From the NCBI GenBank assembly GCA_902629075.1, contig CACOPK010000002.1, positions 100,639-164,638 of the forward strand: 64,000 nucleotides of DNA, written 5' to 3'. The DNA is from an uncultured Pelagibacteraceae bacterium (lineage in GTDB: Bacteria; Pseudomonadota; Alphaproteobacteria; Pelagibacterales; Pelagibacteraceae). Positions 15,040 to 24,432 of the stretch are shown here, piece after piece. Numbering within the stretch: position 1 is the stretch's first letter; each line of letters opens with the position of its first letter. The notes beneath the pieces are model-generated. The model was not told where the DNA came from. It was given only the letters and a program-made list of their open reading frames with translations, and did not search any database. Made by a program: the position numbers and the translations under genes.

Positions 15040-16035
15040 TTACTCTATTACTTTTTCTTCATCTTGGGTTAATTCTAATTTAGCCTCAAATTCTCTTAAT
15101 CTTTTATAAACACTAGCTAATTCAATTATTGTTGGCCAGGCTTTTAAAATATATTGCATTGAACCTTCTACTTTACTAAATGCCCTTATGATTTGTTGCA
15201 TTACACCAAGTGTTACAACACCAGCTACAATAGAAGGTGCTAAAAAAACATATGCTGATAGAACATTAGCTTGTAAATATGCTATTCTGCCAATGTTAAA
15301 GTAAAGATACCTTATATAACTTAAAAAATGAATCTTTCTAACATCATTAAACAATTCATCTATTCTTTTAGGTCTTATTGATCCGTCGTCCTCAGCAATA
15401 ACTAGAATTTTTCTATATGCGGCCTCTTGTTTTTGTAAATCATATTCAACACCAACTAATCTTAAAATTATACCTAAAACAATTAAAAATAATGTTCCAC
15501 CAATTGACCATATCAAGGCTCCAGTAATTAAACCGTAATCCCAATCTCCAAAAAAGAATATTGGAATACTTATACTTAATCCAAATAAAATTGGTGTAAA
15601 TTCAACTAATAACATTACTGCTTCAATTAAACTTGTGCCTAAGGACTCCATAATTCTAGAAAATTTTATAGTATCTTCTTGTACTCTTTGTGAAGCACCT
15701 TCAATTTTACGAGCTTTGTCATAAACACTGTGGTACCATTCAACCATTGCGGTTCTCCACCTGAACAAATAGTGTGATGTAAAAAAACTCACAACTACAG
15801 CAACACCAACATAAATTGCAGCTAATATAATAAAAGAAAGTAAACTTGCCCAATATTCTTCGATTGTGATTGAGTTTGGAGCGCTTAAAGCTTTTTGTAT
15901 CATATCATAAAATTGTCCAAACCATTCGTTAATTTTGACGTCTATTTGTACTTGTATCCATAAAGAAAAAAGAATTACAAATGATCCAATCCAAGACCAA
16001 TAGAACCATTTATTTTGAGTAAAGAATCTAAACAT
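15040..16035 (-). CDS. SbmA/BacA-like inner-membrane transporter
   Basis: A 331-aa membrane protein resembling SbmA/BacA, proton-driven importers of peptides and related compounds that look like the membrane half of an ABC exporter without an ATPase. Seen: WFYWSWIGSFVILFSLWIQV near the start, NEWFGQFYDMIQKAL, the helix region FRWRTAMVEWYHSVYDKARK, the segment GASQRVQEDTIKFSRIMESL, and the late VMQQIIRAFSKVEGSMQYIL. About six to eight helices. It is shorter than E. coli SbmA (406 aa). The substrate is unknown; peptides or vitamin B12-like compounds are the family precedents. Confidence 0.85.
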   Translation of the reverse strand: MFRFFTQNKWFYWSWIGSFVILFSLWIQVQIDVKINEWFGQFYDMIQKALSAPNSITIEEYWASLLSFIILAAIYVGVAVVVSFFTSHYLFRWRTAMVEWYHSVYDKARKIEGASQRVQEDTIKFSRIMESLGTSLIEAVMLLVEFTPILFGLSISIPIFFFGDWDYGLITGALIWSIGGTLFLIVLGIILRLVGVEYDLQKQEAAYRKILVIAEDDGSIRPKRIDELFNDVRKIHFLSYIRYLYFNIGRIAYLQANVLSAYVFLAPSIVAGVVTLGVMQQIIRAFSKVEGSMQYILKAWPTIIELASVYKRLREFEAKLELTQDEEKVIE

Positions 16036-16037
16036 AA

Positions 16038-16319
16038 TTATTTAATAAAATTATCTGAATAAGATTTTTTAACTATTTTTCTTTCTTTGGGTTCTATTAA
16101 TTCATATTCAATTTTATTTTTTTTTGCATATTCAACTGCAAGTTCTTTTGATGAAAATTCCATTTTTAATTCTGAAAAAGTATCATTAGAACTTTCCCAG
16201 CCCATTAATGGATTTATTGTTGGATCTTTAGTTATAAATTCAATGATCCACTTTTCAAATTTTTTTAAACCAGATTGCATAGCAGTTTTAGAAGGTTTAT
16301 AAATTTTTGCTTTTTTCAT
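16038..16319 (-). CDS. NDUFS4-like complex I subunit
   Basis: From the ATG at 16319 the protein is 93 aa and matches the ETC complex I conserved-region family (mitochondrial NDUFS4 homologue): [20 protein letters not shown], then [20 protein letters not shown] and [20 protein letters not shown]. In alphaproteobacteria it is a supernumerary subunit of the NADH dehydrogenase peripheral arm. An in-frame extension to 16367 would run into the tRNA-Pro gene and is not credible. The ATG lies four bases after the tRNA CCA with no ribosome-binding site, suggesting a leaderless mRNA produced by tRNA processing. Gap of two bases to the next gene. Confidence 0.9.
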   Translation of the reverse strand: MKKAKIYKPSKTAMQSGLKKFEKWIIEFITKDPTINPLMGWESSNDTFSELKMEFSSKELAVEYAKKNKIEYELIEPKERKIVKKSYSDNFIK

Positions 16320-16323
16320 AAAA

Positions 16324-16400
<77 letters not shown>

Positions 16401-16495
16401 AAGACTGTACTAATACATTAGAAATATTAAATTTAAAAGTATATAAACTAGTTAAATAAAAGCTTTTTTGATAGAATCTGTTATATATTTAACAG

Positions 16496-16957
16496 ATGAT
16501 AATTACATGCGAAAAATGCTCAAAAACATTTAAGATTCAAGATAATTTGATACCAGATGAAGGTAGATTGCTACAATGTGGAAGCTGTAACCACAAATGG
16601 TTATTTAAAGTCAAAAAAAAAATAACAAATTTAGAAAATGAAGATAATAATAAATCGACTTCCATAAACGATTATAAAATTGAGAAAATCCAAAAAATTG
16701 AGACTAAAACTAAGACTAACAACGAAAATGCAGATATAAAGATATCAAAAAATAATAATTTAAACACTAGTAAAAAAAAATCGAAAATATTTAAAAATTC
16801 ATTAGTTATTCTTATTTCTTTTGTAGCTTTGATCCTTTTTTTAGATACATTTAAATATCAATTAAATAATTACATTCCTGAATTAAATTTAATCTTGAAT
16901 AATCTCTATGAAACATTAAAAGACCTTTTTTTATTTTTTAATGATCTTATTAATTAA
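16496..16957 (+). CDS. Zinc-ribbon (MJ0042-type) membrane protein
   Basis: A 153-aa protein with an N-terminal zinc ribbon: CEKC at residues 4-7 and CGSC about 25 residues later, in the MJ0042 pattern (MIITCEKCSKTFKIQDNLIP). A lysine/asparagine-rich linker of about 60 residues follows, then one transmembrane helix (about residues 106-123) and a short tail. Proteins of this shape are common in alphaproteobacteria, often near division or transport genes, and their role is not established. Its stop is immediately followed by the nhaA ATG without any gap, so the two are cotranslated. Confidence 0.85.
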   Translation: MIITCEKCSKTFKIQDNLIPDEGRLLQCGSCNHKWLFKVKKKITNLENEDNNKSTSINDYKIEKIQKIETKTKTNNENADIKISKNNNLNTSKKKSKIFKNSLVILISFVALILFLDTFKYQLNNYIPELNLILNNLYETLKDLFLFFNDLIN

Positions 16958-18130
16958 ATGATTAATTATATAACAAACTCTTTTAAATGGTTTTTTAAAC
17001 TTGAAGCTGCAAGTGGATTAGTTTTATTATTTGCGGCTGTTATAGCTCTATTCATTAGTAACTCGAATATTTCTGAACTATATTTTAATACACTAAATCA
17101 ATATTTGTTTGTTGGTATAAATGATATTGGATTAAAACTTACTGTATTACATTGGATTAACGATGCATTAATGGCAATATTTTTCTTTTTTGTAACGTTA
17201 GAAATAAAACGAGAATTCATACAGGGAGAGTTGTCAAACATAAAACAAGCTATGTTACCGATAATTGGGGCAGTTGGTGGAATGCTGGTACCTGCTTTAA
17301 TATATGTTGCTATTAACATTGATGATCCAAATACATTAAATGGTTGGGCGATACCATCAGCTACAGATATTGCTTTTTCTTTAGGTGTTCTATCATTACT
17401 TGGTTCAAGAGTTCCAATTTCACTCAAAGTTTTTTTAACTGCATTAGCTATAATTGATGATTTAGGAGCAATATTAATAATAGCGATATTTTATTCAGGT
17501 GACTTGAACATAAAATATCTAACATTGATGCTGTTATCTTTTTTGATACTTTTAATATTTAATAAATTTAATATTAAAAAATTTCTTCCATATCTAGTTG
17601 TAGGATTATTTCTTTGGGACTTTACTCACAACTCTGGAATACACGCAACAATAGCAGGTGTTTTATTAGCAATGACAATTCCTCATAGAAAAAAAGAAAA
17701 AGATTTTTCATTATTAATTAAAATAGAACATGCCATTAGTCCTTATGTTGCTTTTGGTATAATGCCTTTATTTGCATTTGCAAATGCGGGTGTATCATTA
17801 GAGGGGTTATCTTTTTCATCGTTACTTGATAAAGTCCCTTTAGGGATAGTATTAGGACTATTTGTTGGTAAACAACTTGGCGTATTTATATTTTCTTTTA
17901 TTTCAATAAAATTGAAGTTTGCACAGATGCCAAATAACGCTAATTGGTATAACTTCTATGGTGTTGGCGTCTTAACAGGGATTGGTTTTACCATGAGTTT
18001 ATTTGTAGGAAATTTGGCATTTGTAGAAAATATTGAATATATCGATGGTGTAAAAATTGGAGTTTTAACTGGGTCACTATTATCAACTTTATTTGGTTAT
18101 TTTCTTATACTATTAACTCCAAATAAATAA
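16958..18130 (+). CDS. nhaA: Na+/H+ antiporter NhaA
   Basis: Inner-membrane sodium/proton antiporter that expels Na+ using inward proton flow, relevant to pH and salt homeostasis in seawater. The 390 aa give about twelve helices. Key segments: FFFVTLEIKREFIQGELS, the conserved SATDIAFSLGVLSLLGSRVP with the TM IV Asp, and LAIIDDLGAILIIAIFYS with the paired transport aspartates. The C-terminal FYGVGVLTGIGFTMSLFVG is also typical. Starts directly after the zinc-ribbon stop codon. Confidence 0.97.
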   Translation: MINYITNSFKWFFKLEAASGLVLLFAAVIALFISNSNISELYFNTLNQYLFVGINDIGLKLTVLHWINDALMAIFFFFVTLEIKREFIQGELSNIKQAMLPIIGAVGGMLVPALIYVAINIDDPNTLNGWAIPSATDIAFSLGVLSLLGSRVPISLKVFLTALAIIDDLGAILIIAIFYSGDLNIKYLTLMLLSFLILLIFNKFNIKKFLPYLVVGLFLWDFTHNSGIHATIAGVLLAMTIPHRKKEKDFSLLIKIEHAISPYVAFGIMPLFAFANAGVSLEGLSFSSLLDKVPLGIVLGLFVGKQLGVFIFSFISIKLKFAQMPNNANWYNFYGVGVLTGIGFTMSLFVGNLAFVENIEYIDGVKIGVLTGSLLSTLFGYFLILLTPNK

Positions 18131-18135
18131 ATATA

Positions 18136-18684
18136 ATGAGATTTTTATATACTTTAATTTTAATTTTAATGATCTTTTTTAAAAATAATGCTTCAGCTAA
18201 ATATGAAAAAATATTTTATGATTTTCAAATTAATGACATCTCAGGAAAAGAGTTAAATTTAAAAAATTTTAAAAATAAAGTAATTTTATTGGTAAATACA
18301 GCTAGCTATTGTGGTTTTACAAAACAATATAATGATTTACAATATATATGGGAAAAGTATAAAAGTAAAAATTTCGTTGTATTAGCAATACCATCAAATT
18401 CATTCAATCAAGAGAAAAAATCTAATAATGAAGTAAAGGAATTTTGTGAATTTAATTTTAATATTACATTTCCAATAACTGAAATAAGCGATGTAAAAGG
18501 CGATAATGCTCATCCAATATTTAAATGGGCTGTTGAAAATTATGGAAATTCTGCAAAACCTAAATGGAATTTTCATAAGATATTAATTAACAAAAGTGGA
18601 AGAATTGAAGATACCTACTCATCGTTAACAAATCCAAAATCAAAAAAAATAATATCTAAGATAGAAAATTTAATTAATAATTAA
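18136..18684 (+). CDS. Glutathione peroxidase family protein with signal peptide
   Basis: A thiol peroxidase of the glutathione peroxidase (GPx/BtuE) family, 182 aa. Residues 1-21 look like a Sec signal peptide ending NASA, followed by FYDFQINDISGKELNLKNFK. The peroxidatic cysteine is in NTASYCGFTKQY (Cys, not selenocysteine), the Gln/Trp partners in PSNSFNQE and AKPKWNFHKILI. Mature enzyme is thus predicted in the periplasm, detoxifying peroxides. It lies five bases after nhaA. Its 3' end overlaps the convergent MBL-fold gene by 15 bp. Confidence 0.88.
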   Translation: MRFLYTLILILMIFFKNNASAKYEKIFYDFQINDISGKELNLKNFKNKVILLVNTASYCGFTKQYNDLQYIWEKYKSKNFVVLAIPSNSFNQEKKSNNEVKEFCEFNFNITFPITEISDVKGDNAHPIFKWAVENYGNSAKPKWNFHKILINKSGRIEDTYSSLTNPKSKKIISKIENLINN

Positions 18685-19443
18685 CTTCATTCCATCATAT
18701 GCAGGATACACATTTTTAGGTAATTTTTTTTTAAGTATATTATAATCTAATGTGCTATGAAGATTTGTTAATATAGTTTTTTTAGGTTTAATTATTTTTA
18801 TAAGTTTCAAAATTTGTTCTAAATTATAGTGAGATTGATGTGGTTCTTCACGTAAACAATCTATAACAAAATACTGCAGTTTATAAATTTTTGAATAATC
18901 TTTTTTATCTATAAAGCTTACATCGCTAGCATAGGCAATTTTATTATTAATTACATAACAAATACTTTTTATAGATCCATGAGAAACATCAAAAGAGGTA
19001 ACATTGATTTTATTTCTATAAAAACTGTGTTTTTTTTTTAATAAATTAAGCTTCATTATTGCTGGATAGAAATTGCTTGTTTTTTTAAAACAATATTTAA
19101 ATGAATTTATTAGGTATTTTGAGGTTTTTTTATTAGCGTAAACCGGTAACGGTTTTTTATTTTTTAAATAAAAAAATCTTAAATCGTTTATACCATGGGT
19201 TTGATCAGCATGCTGATGTGTATAAAAAACACAATCTAATGATTTAATATTATTTTGTAAAAATTGATGACGAATATCTGGAGAAGAGTCAATTAATAAA
19301 TTAAAATCTTTTCTACTTAACAATGCTGAGCATCTAGATCGAAAATTTTTTTTATTTTTTGGATTACATTTACCAAAATTGCCATCAATTCTAGGAACGC
19401 CAAGAGAACTTCCACAGCCTAGTATTATAAATTTAAAATCCAT
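18670..19443 (-). CDS. MBL-fold metallo-hydrolase (PhnP-like)
   Basis: A 257-aa metallo-beta-lactamase-fold hydrolase of the PhnP/RNase Z-like group, likely a phosphodiesterase. It begins KFIILGCGSSLGVPRIDGNF, then CNPKNKKNFRSRCSALL, and has the metal motif YTHQHADQTHGINDLR (HxHxD with Gln where many MBLs have His), and later ASDVSFID and the C-terminal ILTNLHSTLDY. In alphaproteobacteria it follows tatD in the metG-tatD cluster, as here with a one-base overlap. Substrate unknown; it could act on cyclic phosphodiesters. Confidence 0.88.
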   Translation of the reverse strand: MDFKFIILGCGSSLGVPRIDGNFGKCNPKNKKNFRSRCSALLSRKDFNLLIDSSPDIRHQFLQNNIKSLDCVFYTHQHADQTHGINDLRFFYLKNKKPLPVYANKKTSKYLINSFKYCFKKTSNFYPAIMKLNLLKKKHSFYRNKINVTSFDVSHGSIKSICYVINNKIAYASDVSFIDKKDYSKIYKLQYFVIDCLREEPHQSHYNLEQILKLIKIIKPKKTILTNLHSTLDYNILKKKLPKNVYPAYDGMKLIIN

Positions 19444-20207
19444 TATTTAAATGAAAATAGTCTATCAAAATTATTAGTTGTAATTTTATCCATATTTTCT
19501 ATTGTTTCATTCTTGATCTCAGAGAGCTTTTGTAAAGTGTACTTAATATAACTTGGTTCATTTTTTTTTCCTCTCATCGGTATTGGAGCCAAAAAAGGAC
19601 TGTCTGTTTCAACTATTAATTTTTCATTTGGTATTAAAGCAAAAGTTTCTCTTAAATCTGCTGAGTTTTTAAATGTAATTATTCCACTTGCAGAGAAAAA
19701 ACTATTCAAATCAAATAATTTTTTAGCAAAATCTAATGAACCTGTAAAACAATGCATTAAAATCTTGATATTTGTATTCTTATAATGATTTAATAAATCA
19801 AATGTTTCTTTTTCAGCATTCCGAGAATGAACGACTACTGGTAAATTTAATTCTAAACTTGCTTCAATATGACTAACAAAACTCTTTAATTGTTTATTCC
19901 TATCGCTATTATCATAGTAAAAATCTAAACCAGTCTCACCTATTCCAATAATCTTTTCTGATAATTTTGTATATTTTATTATTTCTGATTTAGAAATTAT
20001 ATTTTTGTCTGCATCATGAGGGTGTATACCAAAGGTTCCATATATTATAGGGTCTATTTTAATTATTTTTTTAATGTTCTCAAAGCTGTCAAGATTCGTA
20101 CAAATTGTAAGTAATTTTGTTATTCCAACTTCTTTAGATCTAGAAATAACATCTGTTAAATTGTCATATAACGGTTCATGATCTAAGTGACAATGTGAAT
20201 CAATCAT
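19443..20207 (-). CDS. tatD: TatD-family metal-dependent hydrolase
   Basis: A TIM-barrel deoxyribonuclease/3' exonuclease of the TatD/YcfH family, 254 aa from ATG 20207. The start MIDSHCHLDHEPLYDNL contains the metal-binding HxH; other ligands are GETGLDFYYD, VVHSRNAEKET, MHCFTGS and VETDSPFLAP. Earlier in-frame starts (20237) would lie deep inside metG, so I chose the ATG that puts HxH at the usual residues 4-6. It overlaps the metG stop by eight bases and the MBL gene by one. Confidence 0.93.
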   Translation of the reverse strand: MIDSHCHLDHEPLYDNLTDVISRSKEVGITKLLTICTNLDSFENIKKIIKIDPIIYGTFGIHPHDADKNIISKSEIIKYTKLSEKIIGIGETGLDFYYDNSDRNKQLKSFVSHIEASLELNLPVVVHSRNAEKETFDLLNHYKNTNIKILMHCFTGSLDFAKKLFDLNSFFSASGIITFKNSADLRETFALIPNEKLIVETDSPFLAPIPMRGKKNEPSYIKYTLQKLSEIKNETIENMDKITTNNFDRLFSFK

Positions 20208-21738
20208 TTGATAATACTTTTTTAAATAATATATCAATTTTTTTTATATTAGTTCCGCTTTCCAAAAATTTATTATTTTTTATACTCTCTATATTTATTT
20301 GTTCCTCAGTAATATTAAATATATTGAGTGCTTTCAAAGAACTATTTGGTATTACAGGATATAAAAGTATAGAAATTTTTCGTATAAGTTCTAATGATGT
20401 ATATATTATTGAATTAAGTCTTTTTAAATTATTTTTCTTCTTCCAAGGCTCCTGATCGTTGAAATACTTATTTGCAATAAACATTTGATCAACAATAAAA
20501 TTCATGTAAGAATTAATATTTTGATTATTTATATAATCAATTAAATTATCATAATTATCAGAAAATTTATTTAGAATTTTAAGATCTTCTTCATTAAAAT
20601 TAATATTTTTAGGAACTTGGAGAGACATATTCTTTTCTGTAAAAGCCATAACTCTTTGGCATAAATTTCCAAAATTATTTGCCAAATCACTGTTTATACA
20701 TGAAATAAGCTTATCTTTTGAGATATTACCATCATTACCAAAAGAAACTTCTTTTAATAAATAATATCTTAAAGGATCAAGTCCATATTCATTAATAATT
20801 TCTAAAGGATCTAAGATGTTTCCTTTTGATTTAGACATTTTTTCATCTCCTGAAAGTATCCAACCATGTCCATAAATTCTTTTAGGGACAGGCAAATCAG
20901 CAGCTAGCAAGAATGCTGGCCAATAAACAGCATGAAATCTTAGTATATCTTTTCCAATCATATGAACATCACATGGCCAATAGTCTTTGTACAAATTGTC
21001 CTTTGTATTAGGATAGTTTAGTGCACTTAAATAATTTGTTAGAGCATCAAGCCAAACATAAATAACATGGTCTTTATTTGTAGGAACTTGAATTCCCCAT
21101 GAAAAAGATTTTCTACTTACTGATAAATCTTTTAATCCTGATTTAACAAAACTTATAACTTCATTTCTTCTAGATTTTGGCAAAATAAACTTATCATTTT
21201 TTTCATATAACTCTAAAAGTTTGTTTTGCCATTTAGATAATTTGAAAAAAAATGACTCTTCCTCAACCCATTCGACCATTGATCCTGATACCTTTGAAGA
21301 TTTTACTCCATTTTTTTCTTCAACTTCATCCTCTGCATAGAATGCTTCGTCAGATACTGAGTACCAACCTGAATATTTAGAAAGATAAATTTCTCCTTTT
21401 TTTTCTAATATATTCCATAAATTTTGTACTGAAATATGATGTCTCTTTTCAGTAGTTCTAATAAAATCATCATTTGATAAATTAAGAGTTTTAGATAAGT
21501 CTTTAAAAGTATTACTTATCTCATCACAAAATTTTAATGGTTCTTTTTTATTTTTTTCGGCAGCTCTCTGAATTTTTAAACCATGCTCATCTGTACCTGT
21601 TAAAAAATAAACATTAAAACCCTCTATTCTTTTAAATCTTGCAAAGAAATCTGATACAATGCTGGAATATGCATGACCCATATGGGGTTTTGCAGAAGGA
21701 TAATATATTGGTGTTGTGATATAATAATTCTTACTCAT
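20200..21738 (-). CDS. metG: Methionyl-tRNA synthetase
   Basis: Class I synthetase charging tRNA-Met, 512 aa. Seen: TTPIYYPSAKPHMGHAYSSI (HIGH motif variant HMGH), SGWYSVSDEAFYAEDEVEE in the connective peptide without a zinc knuckle, YVWLDALTNYLSAL, and [15 protein letters not shown] (KMSKS). The C-terminal tRNA-binding OB domain of longer MetRS is absent, which is normal for this alphaproteobacterial type. It sits ten bases downstream of holB and overlaps tatD, matching the conserved tmk-holB-metG-tatD order. Confidence 0.96.
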   Translation of the reverse strand: MSKNYYITTPIYYPSAKPHMGHAYSSIVSDFFARFKRIEGFNVYFLTGTDEHGLKIQRAAEKNKKEPLKFCDEISNTFKDLSKTLNLSNDDFIRTTEKRHHISVQNLWNILEKKGEIYLSKYSGWYSVSDEAFYAEDEVEEKNGVKSSKVSGSMVEWVEEESFFFKLSKWQNKLLELYEKNDKFILPKSRRNEVISFVKSGLKDLSVSRKSFSWGIQVPTNKDHVIYVWLDALTNYLSALNYPNTKDNLYKDYWPCDVHMIGKDILRFHAVYWPAFLLAADLPVPKRIYGHGWILSGDEKMSKSKGNILDPLEIINEYGLDPLRYYLLKEVSFGNDGNISKDKLISCINSDLANNFGNLCQRVMAFTEKNMSLQVPKNINFNEEDLKILNKFSDNYDNLIDYINNQNINSYMNFIVDQMFIANKYFNDQEPWKKKNNLKRLNSIIYTSLELIRKISILLYPVIPNSSLKALNIFNITEEQINIESIKNNKFLESGTNIKKIDILFKKVLSND

Positions 21739-21747
21739 ATAAAAAAA

Positions 21748-22677
21748 TTAAATATTTAAATATTTATTTTCAAATTTAATAAAGAAAGTATCTAAATCTA
21801 AATTGAATTTATTGACTAAATTATTCTCAGAAACAATTTGCATTAAATTATTGTAGTATTTAATATCTTTTGTTTTCGAATACATCTTTGAGAAATAAAT
21901 TTCAATATAGTTTTGAAAGTAATTAGCTATGAATTCACTTTTTTTATACAATTTGTTGTTTAAAATGTAATTAATTATTGTTTTTGCGTCTAAGGATTTA
22001 AGATCAAGTTTATTTTCTTGCGAGAAAATAATATGATTTATTAAAAATTTAGGTGAAACAGTAAAATATTTAAAATCCTCATTAAGTTTTTCATACAAAT
22101 TTATTTTAAAATATTCAAAAATAACATTTTCCATTTTAGAATTATCAAAATTTAATTTAAATATCAGACATCTTGATTTTATTGTGTCTAATATTTTTCT
22201 ATTTATGTTATGAGTAAGTATAAAATAGCTTTGTGAATTAGGTTCTTCTAGATTTTTTAATAATGCATTAGATGAGTTTTGATTAAGATCTTCTACACCA
22301 TCAATAAAAATTATTTTTTTTTCATTATTAAAAGATGATTTATTCAAAAAATTAATCATTTGTCTTATTTGTTCTACTTCAATATTCTTTTTTCCATCGT
22401 TTTTTGCAACATAGTAAAAATTTGGATGTGAATAGTTATTAATAAATTTAAAGGATAAACTTTCCGAATTAATAATATTTTCTTGCAAGTTGTATTTAGT
22501 AATTTCATTTTTAGAAAATAAATAATTTATAAAATGTAATGCAAATGTAGATTTTCCAATGCCCTCTTGCCCACTTAATATAATATTATGAGGTAGATTT
22601 TTACTTAAATCTAAATTTACTAAATTTTTGAATATTTCATTATATGAAAATAATTTTAGATTATATTTTATCATCAT
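21748..22677 (-). CDS. holB: DNA polymerase III delta' subunit
   Basis: Clamp-loader subunit of the replicative polymerase, 309 aa. Walker A GQEGIGKSTFAL near residue 36, the segment NSSNALLKNLEEPNSQSYF and the SRC motif in LDTIKSRCLIFKL (arginine finger region) are diagnostic. The sequence is divergent and lysine/asparagine-rich like its neighbours. The family's usual zinc-binding cysteines between Walker A and B are not evident. It overlaps tmk by four bases; tmk-holB adjacency is conserved in many bacteria. Confidence 0.9.
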   Translation of the reverse strand: MMIKYNLKLFSYNEIFKNLVNLDLSKNLPHNIILSGQEGIGKSTFALHFINYLFSKNEITKYNLQENIINSESLSFKFINNYSHPNFYYVAKNDGKKNIEVEQIRQMINFLNKSSFNNEKKIIFIDGVEDLNQNSSNALLKNLEEPNSQSYFILTHNINRKILDTIKSRCLIFKLNFDNSKMENVIFEYFKINLYEKLNEDFKYFTVSPKFLINHIIFSQENKLDLKSLDAKTIINYILNNKLYKKSEFIANYFQNYIEIYFSKMYSKTKDIKYYNNLMQIVSENNLVNKFNLDLDTFFIKFENKYLNI

Positions 22678-23291
22678 TTAATTAATTTTAACATTTGGTT
22701 TAAAATAATCTTTTTATTTTGCTCTAAGTTATCGTTTGAATTAATTATAATATAATTTTTTTTATCTTTTGATATTTTAATAAAACCTTTTTGAACCTTA
22801 TTATAGAAATTAATTTTAAAGTTATCATATCTATTTTTTTTTTTTCTCATTTTAAGTCTTTTTTTTAAAATTTTCATACTGATAATATTTAAAAAAACTT
22901 TGGAAGGTTTAATTTCTCTTAACAACAATTTATTAATACTTTTAATTAAATTTATATTCAATCCCATGCCATAGTGTTGATAAGCTATTGTTGAGTCCGT
23001 AAAACGATCTAAGATAATAATTTTTTTTTTGTAATTTTTTTTTATAATATTTTCAATATTTTCGCTCCTTGAAGCAAAATACAACATCAGATCAGTAAAT
23101 GAATTAAATTTGTTTTTCTTGTTTAATATTAATTTTCTTATTAATTCAGAGTTTGGGTTACCGCCAGGCTCTCTTATTTTAATAAAACTAATTTTATTTT
23201 TCTTAAGATAATTTGAAACAAAGTTTATTAATGTTGTTTTTCCAGATCCTTCGATTCCCTCAAAGACAATAAGAGGTTTTTTACTAGACAT
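22674..23291 (-). CDS. tmk: Thymidylate kinase
   Basis: Phosphorylates dTMP to dTDP, 205 aa, normal length. P-loop FEGIEGSGKTTLI at residues 10-22, the DR(Y/F/H) motif in IIILDRFTDSTIAYQHYGMG and the LID segment KRLKMRKKKNRYD are clear. The gene overlaps the D,D-carboxypeptidase gene by eight bases and holB by four, so translation of this cluster is tightly coupled. Confidence 0.95.
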   Translation of the reverse strand: MSSKKPLIVFEGIEGSGKTTLINFVSNYLKKNKISFIKIREPGGNPNSELIRKLILNKKNKFNSFTDLMLYFASRSENIENIIKKNYKKKIIILDRFTDSTIAYQHYGMGLNINLIKSINKLLLREIKPSKVFLNIISMKILKKRLKMRKKKNRYDNFKINFYNKVQKGFIKISKDKKNYIIINSNDNLEQNKKIILNQMLKLIK

Positions 23292-24432
23292 CGCCCCATA
23301 TTAAAAAATTAATTGATCTAATTAATTTAGTAAATTTATTAACTTCATCAATATTTTCAGATGCTAATAAATCTAATGTCTCTAATAAGTCATCTTCATA
23401 ATAAATTTTCACTTCTCCAACTTTTTGATCTTTTATAATTGGTGCTTTTACAGGACCATCATAATCAAGTATTACTTTAAGATTTCTAAGTCTAGCCTTT
23501 CTTACAGTTTTATAGATATCAGTTTTAAAATGAGTTTTAAGATTATCTTTTTTTCCTAGCCATACATCTAGATCGTAAAAAGAATTGTTTTTATTATATA
23601 TTTCTATTGTATCAAAATTTGTTAAACCGTAAGTTAATAGTCTTGCCGACTGTTTAGATCTTGAATTTTTTGTACTAAAACCACTCCCTACTGCAATCAA
23701 TCTTCTCCCGTTTCTTGTAATTGAAGAAGCTAAAGAATATTTCTCAACAGCTAGATATCCAGTTTTAATACCGTCAACACCCATATTTTTGTATAAAAGA
23801 GGATTTCTATTTCCCTGTCTTATTGGATCTCCACCTGTTCTATCCCATGTAAATTCTTTTTCTGCAAAATAGGTGTAATATTCCGGAAAATTTCTAATTA
23901 AATAATCCGACATAATTAAAATATCTCTTGCAGTGGAGTAATTATTAGGATCATTTATACCTGAAGCATTAGAAAAATTTGTATTTTGCATACCTATTTC
24001 CAATGCCTTCGATGTCATCATAACAGCAAACTCCTCTTCTGATCCAGCAATTCCTTCAGCTAATGTAACACATGCATCATTTCCAGATGCTACAATTATT
24101 CCTTTTAAAAGATTTTCAACTGAGACTTCGTCTCCAACCATTATAAACATAGACGAATAACCAGCATTAGCCAGTCTCCAGGCATTTTCTGATACTATAA
24201 ATTTTTCGTCTAAATTTAATTGACCTTTTTTTATTAAATCAAATGCTATTATTGATGTCATAATTTTAGTCATTGAAGCTGGATAAATAGACATATCCGC
24301 CTCTTTTTCATAAAGTATTTCACCAGATAAATAGTCTTGCAATATTGCTGTTTTAGCTTTTACATCAAATTCAGAAGCATTTACTATAAATATTTTAAAA
24401 AAAAATATAAAAAAAATTATTGTCCTTTTCAT
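23284..24432 (-). CDS. D-alanyl-D-alanine carboxypeptidase (PBP5/6 type)
   Basis: A 382-aa penicillin-binding protein that trims the terminal D-Ala of peptidoglycan pentapeptides in the periplasm. Signal peptide residues 1-19 (ending VNAS). Catalytic motifs: SxxK in PASMTKIMTS, SxN in VASGNDACV, and KTG in GVDGIKTGYLA. A C-terminal beta-domain follows (residues about 270-370). It lies between the RlpA-like lipoprotein gene (4-bp overlap) and tmk, in the conserved alphaproteobacterial mltB-rlpA-dac-tmk order. Symbol left blank because dacA/dacC/dacF cannot be told apart. Confidence 0.94.
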   Translation of the reverse strand: MKRTIIFFIFFFKIFIVNASEFDVKAKTAILQDYLSGEILYEKEADMSIYPASMTKIMTSIIAFDLIKKGQLNLDEKFIVSENAWRLANAGYSSMFIMVGDEVSVENLLKGIIVASGNDACVTLAEGIAGSEEEFAVMMTSKALEIGMQNTNFSNASGINDPNNYSTARDILIMSDYLIRNFPEYYTYFAEKEFTWDRTGGDPIRQGNRNPLLYKNMGVDGIKTGYLAVEKYSLASSITRNGRRLIAVGSGFSTKNSRSKQSARLLTYGLTNFDTIEIYNKNNSFYDLDVWLGKKDNLKTHFKTDIYKTVRKARLRNLKVILDYDGPVKAPIIKDQKVGEVKIYYEDDLLETLDLLASENIDEVNKFTKLIRSINFLIWGDV